Below are positions 8,001 to 16,506 of a stretch of DNA of 64,000 nt, in pieces. The stretch comes from Embleya sp049739465. Lineage in GTDB: Bacteria; Actinomycetota; Actinomycetes; Streptomycetales; Streptomycetaceae. The position numbers were made by a program, and so were the translations under genes. The notes beneath the pieces were generated by a model. That model saw only the letters and a list, made by a program, of their open reading frames with translations. It was not told where the DNA came from and ran no database searches. How positions within the stretch are numbered: position 1 is the first letter of the stretch; each line of letters starts with the position of its first letter. The DNA is taken from NCBI RefSeq assembly GCF_049739465.1, contig NZ_JBMHHY010000005.1:186001-250000 (forward strand), written 5' to 3'.

Positions 8001-10656
8001 GCTGCCGCTGAAGGCACATGGCAAGGTCGATCGGGCGCTGCTGCCCGAACCCGACGCCGGCGGCGGGGCGGCCGGTGGGGAGCGGGTGGCGCCGGTCGGC
8101 GAGGTCGAGGAGGCGCTGGTCGGGATCTGGACTGCGGTGCTCGAACTCGACGCGGTCGGCGTCACCGACGACTTCTTCGAACTGGGTGGGCACTCGCTCC
8201 TTGCCATGCAGGTGCTGGCCGGGCTGCGCAAGGCACTACCCCCGGGCGGTCGGCAGGTCTCGCTGTTGGAGCTGTTCAAACACCGCACCATCCGCGAACT
8301 CGCCGAACTGCTTGCCCGGCCGGTGGACGAGAACGAACCCCGGTCGCTGCTGCACGAGTTGACCCGACCGGTGCCGGCCGGGCAGCGGGTGCTCTCGCTG
8401 GTGTGCGTCCCCTACGGCGGGGGCAGCGCGGTGGTCTTCCAACCGCTGGCCGATGCGCTGCCGGCGGGTCATTCGCTCTACTCGGTGGCGATTCCCGGCC
8501 ACGACCTGTCGATGCCCGAGGCGCCTCGGCCGATCGAGGAGGTCGCCCGGGAGTGTGTGGACGAGATCCTGGCCCGGGTCGATGGCCCCCTGGCGCTGTA
8601 CGGGCACTGCGGGGTGGGCAGCGCGCTCACCGCGCAGATCGCCCACCTCCTGGAGCAGTCCGGTCGCCGGTTGGAGGCGGTCTACCTCGGCGCGATCTTC
8701 CCGTTCGCCCGGCCCGAAGGCGGCCTGCTCGGCGCGCTGTCCCGATTCGCCGGACTGGAACGGCTGCGCGGGGACCGGGTGCACCTGAACTGGCTGACCT
8801 CGATGGGCGCGGATCTGAGCGACCTGGACGAGGAGCAGGTCACCTTCATCATCCGCAACATGCGCAAGGACGGGCTGACCTCGGAGGCGTACTTCACCCG
8901 GCGGATGGCCGAGGGCATGCCGGCGCTCGCCGCGCCGGTGATCTCGGTGATCGGGGAGCGCGACCCCAGTACGGAGTTCTACCAGGAGCGCTATCGCGAG
9001 TGGCACTTCATGGCCGCCGCCACCGCACTGGTGGTGATCGACGAGGCGGGGCACTACTTCCTGCGCTACCGGGCCGAGGAGTTGGCCGAGATCGTCACCG
9101 CGACGCACGACGCGATGGCGCGCGATCGTACCGAGCCACTGACCCGGGCGGTGCGCGGGGAGGATGCCGGGTGGTGGCTGCACGGGGTCTCCGGGGCCGA
9201 GGCCGGGTCGCAGGCCGAGCAGGTACCGGGCTCGGGATCGGGCTCCGTGGTGGACGTCGGGCCGGCGGATCGGCGCGCGGTACGGCCCAGCATGAGCCGG
9301 TTCATGGCGGTGGCCCTTGGGCAACTCGCCTCGATCACCGGGTCGGCGCTGACCGAGTTCGCGATTCCGATCTGGATCTATCTGCGTACGGATTCCCTCA
9401 CCCAGTTCGCGCTGTTCTCGGTGCTGGCACTGGTGCCGGGGATCGTGATCGCGCCGCTGGCGGGCGCGGTGGTGGACCGGAACAGCCGGCGGTCGGTGAT
9501 GCTGGCGGCGGACTGCGCGGCGGGCGCGGTCCAGGTGGTGATGGCGTTGCTCCTGTGGGCGGGGCAACTGGGCGTGGGCTCGGTGTACGGCCTGTTGGTG
9601 GTGTTGTCGGTGACCGCCACCTTCCAGCGGCTCGCCTACAACTCCGCGGTACCGCAACTGGTGCCCAAGCGCTATCTGGGACACGCCAACGGCATCGTGC
9701 AAATGTCCACCGGGCTGGCCCAGTTGGTGGTCCCGCTGATCGCGGTGGCGCTGCTTGCGAGCATCGGACTCGGCGGCATCCTGCTGATCGATATCACTAC
9801 GTTCCTGATCGCGGTGACGGTGGTCGCGTTCGTCCCGTTCCCCGACACGATGGCGCAGACCCGGCGCGAGACGATGGTCAAGGAGATCGCCAACGGGGTG
9901 CGCTACTCGATGGGGCACGCCGGATTCCGCACGATGTTGCTCTACTTCGCACTGCTGAACGTGTTCCTGGCGCCGATGCTGGTGTTGATGACGCCGTTGG
10001 TGTTGTCCTTCGGATCGGTACACACCGCCGGTGTGATCGGCGTCGCGGGTGGCGCGGGGGCGCTGCTCGGCGGAGTGGCGATGGGGGTGTGGGGCGGGCC
10101 TCGGCATCGCCGGATGCACGGGATCCTGCTGGCCACCATGCTGATCGCGGTGTTCGCGTTCGTGGCCGGGCTGCGGCCCTCGCCGGTGCTGGTCGGTATC
10201 GGCTTCTTCGGGGTGTTCTTCGGCCTGTCCCTGCTCAACGGGATCTACGCGACGATCATCCAGGTCAAGGTGCCGCAGCGGTTCCACGGCCGGGTGATCG
10301 CGCTGAACACGATGGTCGCGTGGTCCACCCTGCCGCTGGGCTTCGGGGTGATCGCGCCGCTGGCGGTGCACCTGCTCGAACCGCTGTTCAGGCCGGGCGG
10401 GGCGCTCGCCTCCAGCGTCGGTCGGGTGATCGGCGTGGGGGATGGCCGAGGCACCGGATTCCTGTACCTGCTGTGCGCGTCCGCGATGATCCTGCTCGCG
10501 CTCGCCTCGTTCCGACACCGGGTGCTCTCGCACTTCGACGACGAGGTCCCGGACGCGATGCCCGACGACCTGATCGGCATCGAGGAACGCCGCAAGAAGC
10601 GGACGGCCGCGACCACCGCCGCCGCGTCATCCGAACTCGAATTGGAGAAGGTATGA
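5032..10656 (+). CDS. NRPS termination module fused to MFS transporter, C-A-PCP-TE-MFS (1874 aa)
   Basis: Domain order: condensation (about 50-480, HHLVADG intact), adenylation (about 510-1010, YTSGSTGRPKG, NHYGPTET, YRTGD), carrier (Ser1055 in GGHSL), alpha/beta-hydrolase thioesterase (about 1120-1360), a Gly/Ser/Asp-rich linker, then an MFS module (about 1421-1836) with some 10-12 hydrophobic helices and the cytoplasmic motif DRNSRR. The aligned A pocket reads D-F-T-K-I-G-H-V-G-K, close to aspartate-activating codes, with Lys278 suited to a side-chain carboxylate. The TE nucleophile motif is GHCGVG, so Cys1193 replaces the usual serine; His1341 fits the catalytic histidine. Inference: it releases the finished peptide and exports it from a membrane-anchored final module. 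Coupled by ATGA overlaps on both sides. Confidence 0.92.
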   Translation: MTLTPSPPTRPAARPNGLSAAKRALLEQRLRRSATAAPASIPRLPDSAEVPLSSAQIPLWFMENLTPGTAAYTVPFALRLRGHLDEAALERALHELPARHDSLRTTFSTSADGRPVATVQPPLQIPLTRHTPPAELDLAARERWAAALVGTEFARPFHLEVPPLVRAALVALDREDTILVVALHHLVADGWSVHLLVNELMSDYNAFVDGRESPVRAPTVRYGDYAAWQQQRLGGSEGERAAAYWRDRLAGLGTLALPTDRPRPAQQTFAGDAHTFTLEPELADRIGELGRAYGATPYMTLLAAWQAVLSRHGGQTDFAVGSPIAGRPHPDLEPMIGMFVNMLAMRAPLAGDPTFAELLGRVRESSLDAYAHQDFPFDQVVRGQHVVRDVSRTPLFQVTFALQNYGRGERGFTGLDHDWFTADSRVTRFDLSLFVFETPTGMHGLLTYNTDLFDAATVARLAGHLETLLRAVVADPHTRLSRIDLLGPAERARLVTDWNDTARPLPEHTTLARAIEAQVARDPRAPAVTHQGATLDYGELDTRANRLAGVLRSRGVGPETPVALCLEQSLDLAVAVLAVLKAGGAYLPLDPEQPVERLTFMMADAGVRVLVTDTTLRERTVGHTGPVVLLDRERDTIEAADAAPPAGGAGPGNLAYVIYTSGSTGRPKGVAVQHREALAYLDGVRERFEVVPGAVYGLAQSLSFDFAITALYLAWTTGGELHLMPKRLSGAEFADYLARHPVDYLKMTPSHLAGLAAEVGAERLLPRRLLILGGEGSAWEWTRDLAGLGTCAVVNHYGPTETTVGVTTYRIRAGAAVTSTVTPIGRPLPNARVYLLDAHLEPVPIGVTGEIHIGGARLARGYLGRPGATADRFVPDPFGPPGGRLYRTGDLGRYLPTGDLEFLGRADQQVKIRGYRVEPAEIEEALRAHAAIGQAVVDARGPVGGQRLIAYLVPPEDDPGEPPAAAELRRELLLRLPEYMVPSRFVWLDRLPLKAHGKVDRALLPEPDAGGGAAGGERVAPVGEVEEALVGIWTAVLELDAVGVTDDFFELGGHSLLAMQVLAGLRKALPPGGRQVSLLELFKHRTIRELAELLARPVDENEPRSLLHELTRPVPAGQRVLSLVCVPYGGGSAVVFQPLADALPAGHSLYSVAIPGHDLSMPEAPRPIEEVARECVDEILARVDGPLALYGHCGVGSALTAQIAHLLEQSGRRLEAVYLGAIFPFARPEGGLLGALSRFAGLERLRGDRVHLNWLTSMGADLSDLDEEQVTFIIRNMRKDGLTSEAYFTRRMAEGMPALAAPVISVIGERDPSTEFYQERYREWHFMAAATALVVIDEAGHYFLRYRAEELAEIVTATHDAMARDRTEPLTRAVRGEDAGWWLHGVSGAEAGSQAEQVPGSGSGSVVDVGPADRRAVRPSMSRFMAVALGQLASITGSALTEFAIPIWIYLRTDSLTQFALFSVLALVPGIVIAPLAGAVVDRNSRRSVMLAADCAAGAVQVVMALLLWAGQLGVGSVYGLLVVLSVTATFQRLAYNSAVPQLVPKRYLGHANGIVQMSTGLAQLVVPLIAVALLASIGLGGILLIDITTFLIAVTVVAFVPFPDTMAQTRRETMVKEIANGVRYSMGHAGFRTMLLYFALLNVFLAPMLVLMTPLVLSFGSVHTAGVIGVAGGAGALLGGVAMGVWGGPRHRRMHGILLATMLIAVFAFVAGLRPSPVLVGIGFFGVFFGLSLLNGIYATIIQVKVPQRFHGRVIALNTMVAWSTLPLGFGVIAPLAVHLLEPLFRPGGALASSVGRVIGVGDGRGTGFLYLLCASAMILLALASFRHRVLSHFDDEVPDAMPDDLIGIEERRKKRTAATTAAASSELELEKV

Positions 10657-10859
10657 CCACCGACGAACAACCCGAAGCCATCTGCCGAGTCGTGATCAAC
10701 GACGAGGACCAATACTCGGTCTGGGCCACCGACCGAGACATCCCGGCAGGCTGGCAAGCGGAAGGCTTCACCGGCACGCGCCCCGACTGCCTGGCCCACA
10801 TCGACCGGGTCTGGACGGACATGCGGCCGCGCAGCACGCGGGAGTCGACGGGGGACTGA
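10653..10859 (+). CDS. MbtH-family NRPS chaperone (68 aa)
   Basis: A small MbtH-like protein that binds and activates NRPS adenylation domains. The family signature is nearly complete: N-x-E-x-Q-x-S-x-W near residue 17, PAGW, then CLxHIDxVWTDMRP near the C-terminus. The proline usually following the first SxW is alanine here. The ATG overlaps the stop of the NRPS-MFS gene, so it is the last cistron of the operon; a strong hairpin follows immediately. Length is typical for the family. Confidence 0.96.
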   Translation: MTTDEQPEAICRVVINDEDQYSVWATDRDIPAGWQAEGFTGTRPDCLAHIDRVWTDMRPRSTRESTGD

Positions 10860-10863
10860 CGGA

Positions 10864-10902
10864 ACGTTGCCGGCGAGCCCGAAGGGGTCTCGCCGGCAAC
10901 GT
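10864..10902. terminator. bidirectional hairpin terminator
   Basis: A perfect 14-bp inverted repeat (10864-10877 with 10889-10902, 11-nt loop) lies between the end of the MbtH gene and the convergent stop of the Uma2-type gene. There is no clear U-tract, which is common in high-GC actinomycetes. It closes the NRPS operon. Confidence 0.85.
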
Positions 10903-11477
10903 CAACGTACCCAGCGCCAGAGGCGCTCGGTCTCAAGCTCGACATCGACCGGAGCCGGGAGGTGAACCAGCTTGCCGAAGGGTCGCTTGACGAAGGTGGT
11001 GTACGCACCATCGGCGGGGTCGCTATACACGGCGACCTCGCAACTGTCACGGTCGATCAGAAGGTACAGCGGGATGCCGGTCTCAGCGTAGGCACGGGGT
11101 TTGTCCTCGCGATCGCGGCGGTCGGTGTCGCGGTCGAACGAAGTTACCTCCAAGACCATGAGAACTGCGGAAGGGTCACCCCATTCACCCTGAGCATTAA
11201 AGGTCTCTTCGTGCGCGAGGGTTCCGTCGGGACGGGCTCGACCCTTACGGTACTGCTCGACTTGTAGACCGCGCTCCACGTACAGCGTGAGTTCCGGTCG
11301 TAGCCGCGCGAGCAGCTTGACCAGCCACATCACGATCTCGATGTGGTCGCCGTCGGCCATCGCCTTTACCCCCACCTTGCCGCCGATTAGCTCCAGTCGT
11401 ACCGACTCGGCGGTGTCGCGGGCGATGCGCTCGAATTCCTCGACAGGCATGCCTACGCGTTCGGTCACCGTGGTCAC
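10902..11477 (-). CDS. Uma2 family (DUF820) putative endonuclease
   Basis: A 191-residue Uma2-type protein of the PD-(D/E)XK nuclease-like fold. The family core is visible: a ...VLMVLEVTS... strand with the conserved Glu, followed by DRxDKPRxYAETGIPLYLLID. Function of the family is poorly known and its members are often abundant in actinomycetes and cyanobacteria. GTG 11477 is chosen because GGAGG sits 7 nt upstream; in-frame ATGs at 11513 and 11549 lack well-placed sites. Convergent with the NRPS operon and probably unrelated to it. Confidence 0.8.
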   Translation of the reverse strand: MTTVTERVGMPVEEFERIARDTAESVRLELIGGKVGVKAMADGDHIEIVMWLVKLLARLRPELTLYVERGLQVEQYRKGRARPDGTLAHEETFNAQGEWGDPSAVLMVLEVTSFDRDTDRRDREDKPRAYAETGIPLYLLIDRDSCEVAVYSDPADGAYTTFVKRPFGKLVHLPAPVDVELETERLWRWVR

Positions 11478-11548
11478 TGGTGGCCTCCGTTTCTGTGGCT
11501 CGCGTCGCGTCATGTCTCCATGATTACCGCCGACAACGCACCGGGCCA

Positions 11549-12730
11549 TTACCCGGGCCGATGTGCCGCCGTCGATCCCAAACCGTACGGATGCTCCTGG
11601 GTGGCAGGGTGCGGTTCTGCCAGGAACCCCTCAAACGGGTGAACGGATTGTGTGGGCATCTGCCGCCGCCGCCAAAACGGCTGTTCCGCCCACCGCTGTT
11701 CGGCGGTGTAGGTGGTGTGGTGGTTGTGGCGGTAGGCGTGGAACAGGGTGGTGATGCGGGACTGGTAGTCGGCTTGGGCGGCCGGGTGGCCGGCGAGGCT
11801 TGCGTGGATGGTTTGGCCGGCGGTCAGGCCGGTGTACAGCGCGGTGAGGATGCCCTGGGAGGAGATGGGGTCGACGGCCATTGCGGCGTCGCCGACGGCC
11901 AGCCAGTCGGTGCCGCAGACCGGGGTGAGGTGGGCGCTGTGGGCGGCGGCGCGGCGGGGGGCCTCGGTGCTGGGGTCGGCTATCCGTTCGGCGATGTGGT
12001 TGGTTTGTGCGAGTCGGGTGCGGAAGTGGTCCGGGTGGGCAGTGGGGGAGTCGGCGTCGGTGAAGTAGGCGAGTAGGCGTCGGTTGCCGGGGAGTCGGGC
12101 GGTGTACCACCAGCCGTCGGGGGTGGATTCGACCAGGGTGCTTGCGTCGGATTCGGTGTGGTCGGTCGGGGTGACGTGTAGTGCCACGAGGGCGTCCTGG
12201 GTGTGCCGGCGGGCGTTGCCGCAGGTGGTGGCGAGGCCGGCGCGGCGGCCCGTTGCGTCCACGAGCCAGGTGGCGCCGACGAGTTCGTGGCCCAGTGGGA
12301 CCGACCAGGTGCCGTCCTGGTTCCGGAACGGCGCGCCCACTCGGGTGTGTTCGGCCACCTCGGCGCCTGCCGTCCGTGCGGCCTCGCGGAGTTGGCGGTC
12401 GAAGCGGGGGCGGTCGAGGTGCAGGCCGGGGCCGTCCGGGTCGGTGATGCTCGATACGGCGGTCAGGGTCGGCGAACCCCACGCGGAGAGCGTGGTGTGG
12501 CACGCGAGGTGGCCGGGGAGCGGGTCGGCGATGCCCAGGTCGGCCAACAACCGTCCCGCCGCCGCCGGGAGCGCCTCGCCGATCGCCGCCGGCCCGCTAC
12601 CCGCGTCGGCGAGCAGGACCGAACGCCCGGCCCGGGCCAGGGTGATCGCGGCCGAGGCGCCGGCCGGACCACCACCCGCGACCACGACGTCGTAGCGGCG
12701 GCACACGATCGGCACCCCGGCCCCGGTCAC
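11549..12730 (-). CDS. LodB-like FAD-dependent oxidoreductase
   Basis: A 393-residue flavoprotein with an N-terminal Rossmann motif (VVVAGGGPAGAS, about residues 15-26), a ribityl-contacting GDAAMAVDP segment, and overall similarity to halogenase/geranylgeranyl-reductase-type monooxygenases. Its GTG start overlaps the stop of the upstream LodA-like gene. In characterised lodAB and goxAB systems this flavoprotein is needed to form the cysteine tryptophylquinone cofactor of the oxidase; that role is inferred here from the pairing. Alternative: an independent flavin monooxygenase. Confidence 0.82.
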   Translation of the reverse strand: MTGAGVPIVCRRYDVVVAGGGPAGASAAITLARAGRSVLLADAGSGPAAIGEALPAAAGRLLADLGIADPLPGHLACHTTLSAWGSPTLTAVSSITDPDGPGLHLDRPRFDRQLREAARTAGAEVAEHTRVGAPFRNQDGTWSVPLGHELVGATWLVDATGRRAGLATTCGNARRHTQDALVALHVTPTDHTESDASTLVESTPDGWWYTARLPGNRRLLAYFTDADSPTAHPDHFRTRLAQTNHIAERIADPSTEAPRRAAAHSAHLTPVCGTDWLAVGDAAMAVDPISSQGILTALYTGLTAGQTIHASLAGHPAAQADYQSRITTLFHAYRHNHHTTYTAEQRWAEQPFWRRRQMPTQSVHPFEGFLAEPHPATQEHPYGLGSTAAHRPG

Positions 12731-14727
12731 CTGGAGTCCAGGTACGGCTCGATGTTGTCGATGTGCCCCACCGTCACGTCCGCGACGTCCTGCCCGGTCG
12801 CCTCGGCCACCGCCAGGACCACCGCGGTGGACCCGGCCGGCTCCGGAACGTGCACGTTCACCAGGTTGTTGGCGTCCGCCGCCCGGTCGAACGGCGGTTC
12901 CGGCGTCGACTCGACCTGCATCAGCGGCGGGAACCGGCCGTCACCCACGGTGTACGGCCGTACCTCGACGATGCCCAGCTTGTACCAGCCGTCCACCATC
13001 TGCCGCCGCTGCGCCTCCGGCGTGGCCCCGGTCAGCCCGCGCAACCACACCGCGCGGTGCGCGAACGCGGCCTCGCGGTCCAGCGTTCCGGGCCCGTCCG
13101 GGCGGTTGACCGTCTCGTAGTCGCTCTGCTTGAGCACATGGTTGGGCACCCGCGCCGGCCAGAAGGTCGGCACGTACGGGTCGTAGCGCGGCCCGAGCCC
13201 GGCCTGTGCCTCGTAGCCCGCCCGACACCCGGCCGTATCGGTCTGCCACGGCACCGCCATCCAGCGACTCAGGTCGCCCGGACCCTGCGCGTACACCGGC
13301 CCGTTCGCCGCCAGCGCGGCGTCCGGGGTGAGCGTGTTCCCATAGTCCGGATCGGCCGCACCCTCGGCCCGGGCCCGGATCCGGAACGGCGCGGCGAACA
13401 TCGACGCGTGCCGGATCGGCCAGGTCACCTCGATCCCGGGATGGAACGCGTCGGCCACACAGAAGTCCAGTGCGGCCCGATCCAACAGCCCCGGCTGCGC
13501 GGCGAGCGGCGCGTCCTCCACCGCGTGCGGGTAGCCCGCGAACGGCGTGCCGTCGAACTCGCCGCGCGACCAGGCGAGCAACAATCTGTCCTGGGTCGGG
13601 GACAACGTCAGGTGCTGCCGCACGGTCCTGGGCACACTCGCCATGCCGTCCCCGTACAACCACGGCCACGGCGTCGGCGACCTGCCGTCGCGGTCGTAGT
13701 CGCGCAACGCGGTGTAGACCTGCCGGCGCAGCTCGTGATACTTGTCCGCCGGACTGGCCAACCGCTTCAGTGTCTCCGGAGCGAGGAAGTGTTCCGGCCC
13801 GGACCAGCCGAACTGCGCCGCGAACCCGGCGTTGACCCACTGGAGATCGCAGAATCGGCGCAGGATCGGTTCGATGTGCTCGCCGAACGAGACCTTGGCC
13901 GGAAAGGGCAGCTGACCGGTCGTCACGAACACGTCGAAGAGCAGGTCGTACAGCGTGCGCAAGGTCCGCACGTCCGGCGCGAAGTTGGGCGGCGCCACCA
14001 CCACCCAGGCCGGGTCCACCGGGATCGCCGCGCCGCCGATGGTGACCGTCGCGGTGACCGGGCCGTCGGAGATGTCGTCGTACCAGCCGTCGTTGTTGGT
14101 CACCGAGGCGAGCGGCGCGTGATCTGGCGACCCCGACCTGCCGTGCCCGCCGAGCACCACCAACCGGCCGTGCTCGTCGGTACGCATCTCGCCCAGCGGC
14201 ACGTCGACCCGCCCGAGGAAGCGCCCGCCGGCGAACGCCACCGGGCCGGCGCCGGCCGCGTTCAGGGTCTTGCGCCCGGGATCGATGACCAGCGAACGGC
14301 GGTCGGTGACCCGGGGGTTGCGCCGTACGGACGGCTTGGCCGCCGGATCCCGCGAGTCGGGGATGTCGAGCGGCAGATGGAACTCGTACCAGGCGGCCTT
14401 CCGATTGGCCACGTGCACGCCCCATGTGATCGTGGTGCCCTGGTCGGCGCGGGTCACCTCGCGCAACACCCGCCCGTCGGCCGCGTAGCCGTACAGCCGG
14501 AACCGGGCCGCCTGGCGCTTGATCGCCCCATCCCGATCCTTGACCGAACCGGGCGCGGACACCGGCGGGTTCGGCGTTTCCGGACCATAGAACCACCCGT
14601 CCGGCCGAGTGCTGTTCCCCACCCGGGCGATGCCGATCGCGGGATGGATCCGAATCCGGACGATGGGTTCGTCCACCCGCCCATGATGGCCGGCGCTGTC
14701 GTTGCCTTCGCTCACGGCACTCCCCAT
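12727..14727 (-). CDS. LodA/GoxA-family CTQ-dependent amino-acid oxidase
   Basis: A roughly 665-residue member of the LodA (L-lysine epsilon-oxidase) / GoxA (glycine oxidase) quinoprotein family. Family hallmarks seen are the N-terminal HPAIGIARVGNS and later PWQTDTAGC and FWPARVPN segments. The candidate CTQ cysteine is the codon at 13225-13227; candidate tryptophans are at 13159-13161 and 13045-13047. Members oxidise amino acids, releasing ammonia and H2O2, and are often antibacterial. Substrate cannot be read from sequence. Translationally coupled to the LodB-like gene by a GTGA overlap. Start uncertain: ATG 14727, GTG 14715 (GGGGAG 4 nt upstream) or ATG 14769. Confidence 0.87.
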   Translation of the reverse strand: MGSAVSEGNDSAGHHGRVDEPIVRIRIHPAIGIARVGNSTRPDGWFYGPETPNPPVSAPGSVKDRDGAIKRQAARFRLYGYAADGRVLREVTRADQGTTITWGVHVANRKAAWYEFHLPLDIPDSRDPAAKPSVRRNPRVTDRRSLVIDPGRKTLNAAGAGPVAFAGGRFLGRVDVPLGEMRTDEHGRLVVLGGHGRSGSPDHAPLASVTNNDGWYDDISDGPVTATVTIGGAAIPVDPAWVVVAPPNFAPDVRTLRTLYDLLFDVFVTTGQLPFPAKVSFGEHIEPILRRFCDLQWVNAGFAAQFGWSGPEHFLAPETLKRLASPADKYHELRRQVYTALRDYDRDGRSPTPWPWLYGDGMASVPRTVRQHLTLSPTQDRLLLAWSRGEFDGTPFAGYPHAVEDAPLAAQPGLLDRAALDFCVADAFHPGIEVTWPIRHASMFAAPFRIRARAEGAADPDYGNTLTPDAALAANGPVYAQGPGDLSRWMAVPWQTDTAGCRAGYEAQAGLGPRYDPYVPTFWPARVPNHVLKQSDYETVNRPDGPGTLDREAAFAHRAVWLRGLTGATPEAQRRQMVDGWYKLGIVEVRPYTVGDGRFPPLMQVESTPEPPFDRAADANNLVNVHVPEPAGSTAVVLAVAEATGQDVADVTVGHIDNIEPYLDSR

Positions 14728-14968
14728 GCTCTCGTCCGCCCCCACGCCCGACCGGCGCGATCTGCACACGATGTGCGGGCGCGCCTACACGCTGGCCAAT
14801 GGCACTGATCGGCGCAAGGGCCGCTCGGGTGACACATGTGGCGCTCGGGGCACGGACCGAGGTGCTCCCACCGCCTGCGGCGGCGCCCGTCGGTCTCCGC
14901 CGCGGTCGCGAACTACCGGGCGGCGCAACGCCGTACGCGGTGGACCCATCGCCGGGCGCGCTACCAGC

Positions 14969-16096
14969 TCACCCACCCACCGCCGCCAACCCCGACCCGT
15001 CGCGGCAGTCCTTCGGCGGACCCGTGGCCGGCGCCGTCGGGGCCAGGCGGCGGTGCAGGGTGGCGGCCTCCCTCGCGTAGCGGGCCACCGGGAATTCGTC
15101 CGTGTCGGCGACCGGGCCCAGCACGCGTAGCGCCTCGCCCGTCGCCTCGACCGCCGCCGCCACCGCGATCGGTTCGGCCACCGACGCCTGGCGGCTGTAC
15201 GACAGGCCCGCGTCGCGGCGCCGGGCCGCGTCCAGGTAGATCGCCCGGGCGGACTCGACGGCGCCCAACCGCTCGGCGAGCAGCCGGTGTTCGCGTCCGG
15301 CGGCGAAGTCGACGGCGATCTCCAGGGCCGCCTGGGCCAACCCGGTGGCGCACGCGGCGACGCCCAGGCGGCCGGCGTCCAATACCTCGAAGGCGATCCG
15401 CAGGCCCTCGTTCCGTCGCCCGATCAGTCGCTCCGGCTCCAGGTGGACACCGTCCCAGTAGGCGCCGGTGGTCGGCATCGCGCGCAGTGCGGTCGACTCC
15501 TCCGGCGCGCCGAAGTAGAGGTACTCGTCCGCGCCCGGCGCCAGGAGACACGACACGTCCGGCCGACCCGGACCGGTCCGGGCGAACACCGTCTGGAAGT
15601 GCGCCCGGCCGCCGTGCGCCACGCCGACCTGGGTGCCGAGCAGTACGTACCCCGCCCGGGTCCGCTCGGCCCGACACGTGATCGCCGACGGATCGGCCCC
15701 GGCGTGCGGCTCGGCTCGGGCGTACCCGCCGGTCAGCGTGCCGTCGAGCATCCCCGGCAGCCACTGCTCACGCTGTGCGTCGGTGCCGTGCCGGGCCGTC
15801 GGCAGACACGCCAGGGTATGTACGTCCACCGCGCCGGCCGCGCCCACCCAGCGGCCGGCCAGTTCTTCCAACACCTGGAGGTAGACCTCGTACGGCTGCC
15901 CTCCACCGCCGTACCGGGTCGGATAGGGTAGCCCGGACAGACCGGCCCGACCGAGCGCGGCGAACAGGCCGGTGGGGTAGCGTGCTTCGAGCTCGCACTC
16001 GGTCACCCGAGGCGCGAGTTCCCGGTCCGCGAAGGCCCGGGTCCGCGCGATCAGGTCGTGTGCTTCGTCGGTGGGGAGCAGGCGATCGACGGGCAC
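14969..16096 (-). CDS. acyl-CoA dehydrogenase family protein
   Basis: A 375-residue flavoprotein of the acyl-CoA dehydrogenase fold: helical N-terminal domain (residues 1-110), beta domain with a GGYARAEPHAGAD segment equivalent to the substrate/FAD-binding loop, and a helical C-terminal domain containing the usual ARxxxY/AxxY-type helix. GTG 16096 is chosen because GGGAG lies 6 nt upstream and the length then fits the family. A longer open frame to 16714 is low-complexity and not credible. No partner ETF gene is nearby. Substrate is unknown; neighbouring LodA or NRPS genes do not settle whether it acts in specialised metabolism. Confidence 0.85.
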   Translation of the reverse strand: MPVDRLLPTDEAHDLIARTRAFADRELAPRVTECELEARYPTGLFAALGRAGLSGLPYPTRYGGGGQPYEVYLQVLEELAGRWVGAAGAVDVHTLACLPTARHGTDAQREQWLPGMLDGTLTGGYARAEPHAGADPSAITCRAERTRAGYVLLGTQVGVAHGGRAHFQTVFARTGPGRPDVSCLLAPGADEYLYFGAPEESTALRAMPTTGAYWDGVHLEPERLIGRRNEGLRIAFEVLDAGRLGVAACATGLAQAALEIAVDFAAGREHRLLAERLGAVESARAIYLDAARRRDAGLSYSRQASVAEPIAVAAAVEATGEALRVLGPVADTDEFPVARYAREAATLHRRLAPTAPATGPPKDCRDGSGLAAVGG

Positions 16097-16506
16097 GGGC
16101 GCTCCCTGGGATGGACGGGCGGGCCTGGGATGGACGGGCGGGGCCGGGAAGGGAATCCCAGGCACCCGGGCGGGCCCCCCGAATCGGGTTTGAAGACCCG
16201 CCCTGGGGCCCGGCGAGCCCGGGTCACCTGCGCACGGTAGGTGCCGGGGCGGCACTTGCGGATCGTCCGGCGCGACGAAGCCGGGACCGGTTCTTCGTCG
16301 CCCGCCACCATGGCCTTTGCCGGCCCCGGTCCCGGTGCGCAAACCTCCTCGAAGGCGTCCGGCAAACGTGGTCGATCGATGCGCCGACCACACCGTGGCT
16401 TTGGTGCTCGGTGACGGAAAGCCACGACAGCATTGGTCATTCGGACGAAGCACCCGACACGCACGGCGGCCTAGCGTCGCTGACACCTCGACCGAAAGGA
16501 ATCGAC
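16097..16506. other. divergent intergenic region
   Basis: This 410-bp gap separates the acyl-CoA dehydrogenase (minus) and the M19 dipeptidase (plus). It holds an imperfect tandem repeat of about 19 bp near 16109-16150 (core GGGATGGACGGGCGGG) and a TAGCGT hexamer at 16472-16477 that could be a -10 element for the dipeptidase operon. The M19 ribosome site GAAAGGA is at 16494-16500. No gene was recognised. Confidence 0.5.

Noticed and set aside
1280..8193. Long minus-strand open frames opposite the NRPS genes (1280-4612, 4609-8193)
   Set aside because: They mirror the NRPS coding frames, have no ribosome sites and encode Gln/Arg/Gly-rich sequence without domains; typical of high-GC antisense frames.
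12763..14808. 681-codon plus-strand frame opposite the LodA-like gene
   Set aside because: His/Arg/Val-rich antisense shadow; the minus strand has the LodA family motifs and coupling to LodB.
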